Below, piece after piece: positions 59,548 to 64,000 of a stretch of 64,000 bases of DNA. Each line of letters opens with the position of its first letter. The stretch's first letter is position 1. This DNA is from Haliclona indistincta (Eukaryota; Porifera; Demospongiae; Haplosclerida; Chalinidae). Under the pieces are notes generated by a model. The model was not told the DNA's origin. It worked only from the letters and a program-made list of their open reading frames with translations, and made no database searches. The translations under genes and the position numbers were made by a program. The stretch lies in the NCBI GenBank assembly GCA_964017065.1, contig OZ024789.1:2117016-2181015 (forward strand). Direction: 5' to 3'.

Positions 59548-61800
59548 TTTGTAGCCTCTGTGTTGCCTTCTCTGCTGAAACACTACCTCAGACAATCAAC
59601 TAGACACGAGATTAATCACAGTATCGTCAGGTATACTTGCCTCTCTTTCTGTCTGATTCTCAGCTGTTTTTCATTGTCTTTATTCAATGCTGTGTTCTTA
59701 TTCCTTGTTCAATCCAATCCTTGTGTGTTGTTCTAACATTGTTCATAAGTGTATTCAAAACATCCTTTAATTTGCTTGCCTGATTTTCAGTCGTAACTTA
59801 GTATTTTGATATGTTCTTGTCTCAATTACTGTGTGTCAGTCTCACCGACTCATTTCCTAATTTTGTTCTGACTATCTTTTGTTTTCTTTGCTCAGAGCCG
59901 TGGTTGCTATTTTAGACTCATTCCATTTCAAAGTAACAGAAGAGCATCAAGACAGTGAACCACCAGCTGAGCAACAAGCTGGAGGAGGAAGAAGACAATA
60001 CAATGGAGCTGACTACCTCAGAGGATCCACTCCACTATACTCAACACCATCCTACCTGGTCTGGAGTCAAGTCTTACTAAAGAGGTACTAACTATAGAAT
60101 CTCAATTTAGTACTTGTACTATAGCAGCCGTTGAAACCTAGTTTTCTACTTCTAGCTAGTGTGCCTTTTCAAATGTGAACCAAAGTTTAAAATACTGAAC
60201 TATTATTAATGATGTGTGATCTGTTTGTAGTCAGAGTACAAGTTTACTCATCTCAAGGCAGAGGTGAATGAAGAGGTTGAGATGCTGAGGGTACCAGTTG
60301 CTATGGCAATATGACTAAGCTCCTCCTCACTCTACCTGAGTCCTCTCTCTACCAGGCTATAGGGTGAGTGAAGGATAGTGTGACAGTGTGATGGTGTACG
60401 TGTGTGTGTATAGTGTTCATGGTGTGTATTCCCAGGACTGTTCTGTATGAGGATTAAGTGTGCTACTGCATGTGTGTTACAGGTTCGTCATTATCAGTGT
60501 GTGTATCAATGTTTCTTTGTTATAAAGTATAGGAGTTCCTGACGTGTGATGGTGTGTGTGTGTGTGTAGGTTGCTTGTGAAGGTGTGTAAGATGCTCAAG
60601 AATCGTAGTCGTGATGTGAGAGCTGTTGCTACTATGCTCAAGATGGCTCACTCTCTGGGCCCACGCCATCTGCAGTTCATCGTGAAAGAGCTGAAGGAAT
60701 CTTTAACAAGAGGCTATCAGGTGAGAGAGATAGGCAAATTTTATAATTTAAATTTTGTTGAAGAAAATAATTTCAATACTCAAATTTTAGCTTCATGTAC
60801 TGGCGTACACTATCCATCACTTGCTGGAGGGACTCAGCCCCATTCTGAATCTAGGAGACTTGGACACAAGCCTGGACCTCATCATCCAGGTATTGTCATT
60901 ACATGTATCTTTCATGACCATCTTTATGCATCCTCTCTCTCCCTCTCTTTCATCCTCTCATGCCCAACTATAGCCCTTGAAGATAACATTGCCGCCATTA
61001 CTACACACGTGTTTGAGATACTGCAGAAATATGCTCGCTTTGGTTCCAACAGGGTTTGCTGCTTTTAAGGTGAGTTTGTAGCTTGATGGAGCGGCCTAGT
61101 CAGTAACAGGTGTTGTCTCTGTGTGTTATAGGCAGTGACCACTATCCTTCAGTACTGCACTGATCACACTATCACTGAGAGTGAATTAAAGATACTCCTC
61201 TCATTCATTGAGGAGGATATTCATGACTACCAGTGACAGAGCACAGCGTATCCACTGCTCAAGGTGAGCTAGCTACACTAGCATCATGTGACCTAGCTGC
61301 TGTGTGTAGGCCATATTGAGCAGGAAGCTGGTAGTGAAGGAGATGTATGATGTGATGATGAAGGTATCAGAGCAGTGTGTGTCAGCTGATAGTGAGACAG
61401 TGCGTGGACATGCTCGTCAAGTGAGCTAGCAGCCTCCTCATGTACTAGCTCATACCATGATACTGCTGTTGTAGGCTATTGTACAGTTCATGATGGACTA
61501 TCCACTAGGAAAGAGACTCAACAAATACTTGGATTCCTTTGTCGCTAAATTGAAGTTAGTATGGCTTATGGAGTTTTTACATTATGTCTCCCTCCCTCTC
61601 CCTCTCTCTCCCTCTCTCTCCCCTCCTTCCCTCCCTCTCCTTACCTCCCTCTACTTCGCTCCCCCTCTCTCTCTCTCCTCTAGCTCCCTCCTTCCCTCCT
61701 TCCCTCCCTCCCTCTCTCTAGCTATGTTGATCATAGAATCATTGGCACTAATTTTCACTAAATTTCCTGAGGTGACTAGTAGCTAATACCATGATGATGA

Positions 61801-61881
<81 letters not shown>

Positions 61882-62205
61882 CCTCCCTCCCTCCCTCCCT
61901 CCCTCCCTCCCTCCCTCCCTTCCTCCCTCCCTCTCCCTCTCTCCCTCCCTCCCTCCCTCCCTCCCTCTCCCCTCTCTCTTTTTACTGTAGAGGCTCAATG
62001 CTGGCTATCTCTTTGTTCCTCTGGCTATTCAAATGATCAATGATTCTTCACCATATTGTCGGCAAATGGCAGCAGAGTCTATCAAGGCGCTACTACAGAG
62101 AGTGAGTCACCATCATGTGATGAGGTGTTGAAGTGTGTTATGTGACTCTAGGCTGGTAAAGAGAAGAGGAATGAGATTGCTATCATGATAGAGGACTGGT
62201 TTATT
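59548..62205 (+). pseudogene. UTP20: UTP20 3'-part copy U3, truncated at both ends
   Basis: Contains the same exons as U2 from HYLRQSTRHE onward (59548-59630, 59896-60085, 60232-60363, 60571-60720 with RDTL reduced, 60790-60889, 60973-61069, 61132-61263, 61310-61420 and so on) up to KEKRNEIAIMIEDWFI at about 62205. Lesions: a frameshift near 59975; loss of the exons also missing in U2; CGA to TGA at 61234-61236, turning YQRQS into a stop; and a deletion in the exon near 61722. At about 62205 the sequence jumps to an intron and exon from an earlier part of UTP20, which begins U4. The last UTP20 exons are therefore missing. Confidence 0.84.
61808..61980. repeat. CT/CCCT microsatellite at U3 acceptor
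   Basis: About 170 bp of pyrimidine repeat directly precedes the exon at 61991. It is the equivalent of a shorter tract in U1 (21290-21365) and U2 (46308-46370). Confidence 0.93.
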
Positions 62206-62231
62206 ATTTCCTTTTTTACTCCAATCTTCAG

Positions 62232-64000
62232 GCAGTTGTCCAAGCTTTTCCAGTTGCTGGCAGCTAGAAATCAGAGAGAAATACTTTGTCAGATATTTCA
62301 AGTAAGCTCAGCTATAATTATTACAAAAATAATATTATTATTCATTTTCCTGTTCAGACTATTGGAAAGAAAAATGAAATTGTTAAGGAAATTTCTAGAA
62401 TCACTGCTATGGTAAGAAACAACATGCAATCATCACATTTTAATATTGTGCATCTATGAAGACGTATTTAAAAACTGATATTGTCATCTATGAATATCAT
62501 TATAATAATAATTATTATGAGCTGTTTATTATTCATAGCTCAATTCTTGGAGCACCACTCAACTCGAGGAGCCAGACTATGAGCTGAGATTAGACGGCTT
62601 TGCTGCCGGCAAGCAACTCCTGCGCTCTGGTCTACCAGACAGCTCTCTCATCATCGCCATTCTCCCTATCCTCCATAACGCACTATTCTTTGTTCATCAG
62701 GTAAATAGCAAATAATATCAAGTTATAGTTTTTGAGCGTTATTGTTTAAGACTGAAGATTCTATACGCGAATCTTTATCGAGTTTTATATCAGAGTTAAT
62801 TTCGACCACGCCCATGACCACACCCACATCCGGTGAGTGTATCATCGATGTTGGTGTCTTCTCAGAATCTAACGGTTTGTGTTCCTCACTACAGACACAG
62901 ACCCATTCCAGTGCCTCGTGATCCACACCCTGGTACCCAGTATCAAAAGAGGACTACGATCGAAAAGACAGGTATTTTCGGGTATTTTGAATGTATTTAT
63001 CATTAGAAATATCAGATAAATTTTTGCCTTTGTTATCAGGTTACGATCCACGAGTTTATTGACCTGTTGTCTCGCCTGGTTCGAGGCTATCCCTCACACA
63101 AGATCTTCTCTGAGCTATCATCGCTCACTAACCCTGACCCAGAGGCCGATATACTCCAGAACATTCGTCACATTCAACTGCATCGTCGAACCAGAGCATT
63201 ACACAGACTCTCTAATGTTATATCAGAAGGCAAGCTCAGTCAAGCTACCCTCACTGGTTATCTCCTTCCTCTAGCTAGTAATGTTGTCTTCTCTCCTCTG
63301 AGTGCCAGGGAGCACAATCTACTATCAGAAGCAGTGAATGTTCTCAGTGCAATGGCTAGTCAGCTACAGTGGAGTGCCTACTATCATCTACTGAAACACT
63401 ACCTCAGACAACTATCAACACGAAAAGAGATTCATCGTAATATTATCAGGTATAGCTTCATGACTGCTGGGCAGCTGGCCTTGTTTCTATCTCTGATATT
63501 GCTGTTTGCTTCTTTGTGCCTCATTGATTAACCATTACGTACCTACTTATACCGTGTTTTCACTGGGCACGGCACTGTGGAACAACAAGATACTTACTCA
63601 TCCATCGATTTTGAACACGGACCTAAGTCAGACTAGCCCTCCTGTTTCCGCTACAAAAGTGGGGTGTGTTGTGCCAAGACGTGCCATAGGGCAGGTTCAA
63701 CAGCTTGACTCGGCTCAGCATGCATTATCAAGTGTTTACACTAGCAAAGTTATGTTAGCTGTGCTGGCCCGGTTATTATTTCCAGTGTAGACACGGTGTT
63801 TCTGTGTTTTGACTTGATTCTGCTCATTTTATTTGCTCAGAGCTGTGGTTGCTATTTTAGACTCATTCCATTTCAAAGTAACAGAAGAGCATCAAGACAG
63901 TGAATCACTAGCTGAGCAACAAGAGGAGGAAGAGAATGATGAGGACGAGAAAACAGAGAATGAGACATCAGCTAGCTCACTACCTCAGAGGATCCACTCT
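62232..64000 (+). pseudogene. UTP20: UTP20 partial copy U4, middle region, continues off the window
   Basis: Exons 62232-62301 (QLSKLFQLLAARN), 62358-62411 (TIGKKNEIVKEISRITAM), 62539-62700 (LEEPDYELRLDGFAAGKQLL), 62895-62971 (FQCLVIHTLVPSIKRGL), 63040-63449 (IRHIQLHRRTRALHRLSNVI, WSAYYHLLKHYLRQL) and 63841 to beyond the edge (VVAILDSFHFKVTEE). These match UTP20 just upstream of where U1-U3 begin, so U4 is the longest copy here. It still starts mid-protein at the U3 junction. The join 62700 to 62895 is out of phase by two bases, which suggests a lesion at the donor or a missed exon; other joins agree. It may be a pseudogene, or expressed from another promoter. I label it as partial. Confidence 0.75.

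Overview
The window is animal nuclear DNA. Short exons are separated by short GT-AG introns. There are large minisatellites, many terminal-inverted-repeat (TIR) DNA transposons and metazoan protein families: ABCD half-transporter, UTP20, and kelch-Roc-COR-death architecture. Compact introns, expanded Roc/death-domain genes and abundant short palindromic elements fit a demosponge such as Amphimedon. That species call is inference, because no database search was possible.

Layout. Positions 1-9300 hold unrelated single-copy genes: the 3' end of an ABCD1/2-type peroxisomal transporter, a convergent small single-pass membrane protein, a three-exon 155-residue protein on the minus strand, and candidate exons of an unidentified plus-strand gene. 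Between them lie a MULE-like transposon carrying a zinc-finger-like reading frame and a 2.7 kb satellite with a 23-bp unit. An assembly gap of 200 N (9932-10131) follows.

From the gap to the end, a tandem segmental array alternates two modules. Module B is a complete kelch-Roc-COR-death gene (B1 10.1-16.6 kb, B2 25.8-31.8 kb, B3 50.3-58.1 kb). Module U is a 5'-truncated copy of the 3' part of UTP20 (U1 17.6-25.6 kb, U2 42.2-50.0 kb, U3 59.5-62.2 kb, and a longer U4 running off the right edge). Each B gene lies about 250 bp downstream of a U copy, so the duplicated unit is probably 'UTP20 3' end plus B gene'. B2 and B3 reconstruct exactly in frame across nine exons (1231 and 1288 aa). B1 has one nonsense codon in the large Roc-COR exon and its first exons fall in the gap. 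U1, U2 and U3 all carry frameshifts, stops, lost exons or insertions and look like passengers of the duplication.

The most interesting observation concerns the C-termini. The three B paralogs share the same kelch-Roc-COR body but end in three unrelated-looking C-terminal exons. Each is joined at the same phase-1 splice junction, and each seems to encode a different death-fold-like module; in B3 a predicted transmembrane segment precedes it. This looks like a small family of putative intracellular sensors that swap their signalling end by exon replacement.

Between B2 and U2 (31.9-41.8 kb) sits a nest of long inverted-repeat elements around a broken multi-zinc-finger, transposon-family gene with an in-frame coding minisatellite. 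The paralogous copies provide natural empty sites for several insertions, which fixes element borders and target-site duplications (TSDs) of TA, TTAA, 7, 8 or 9 bp.
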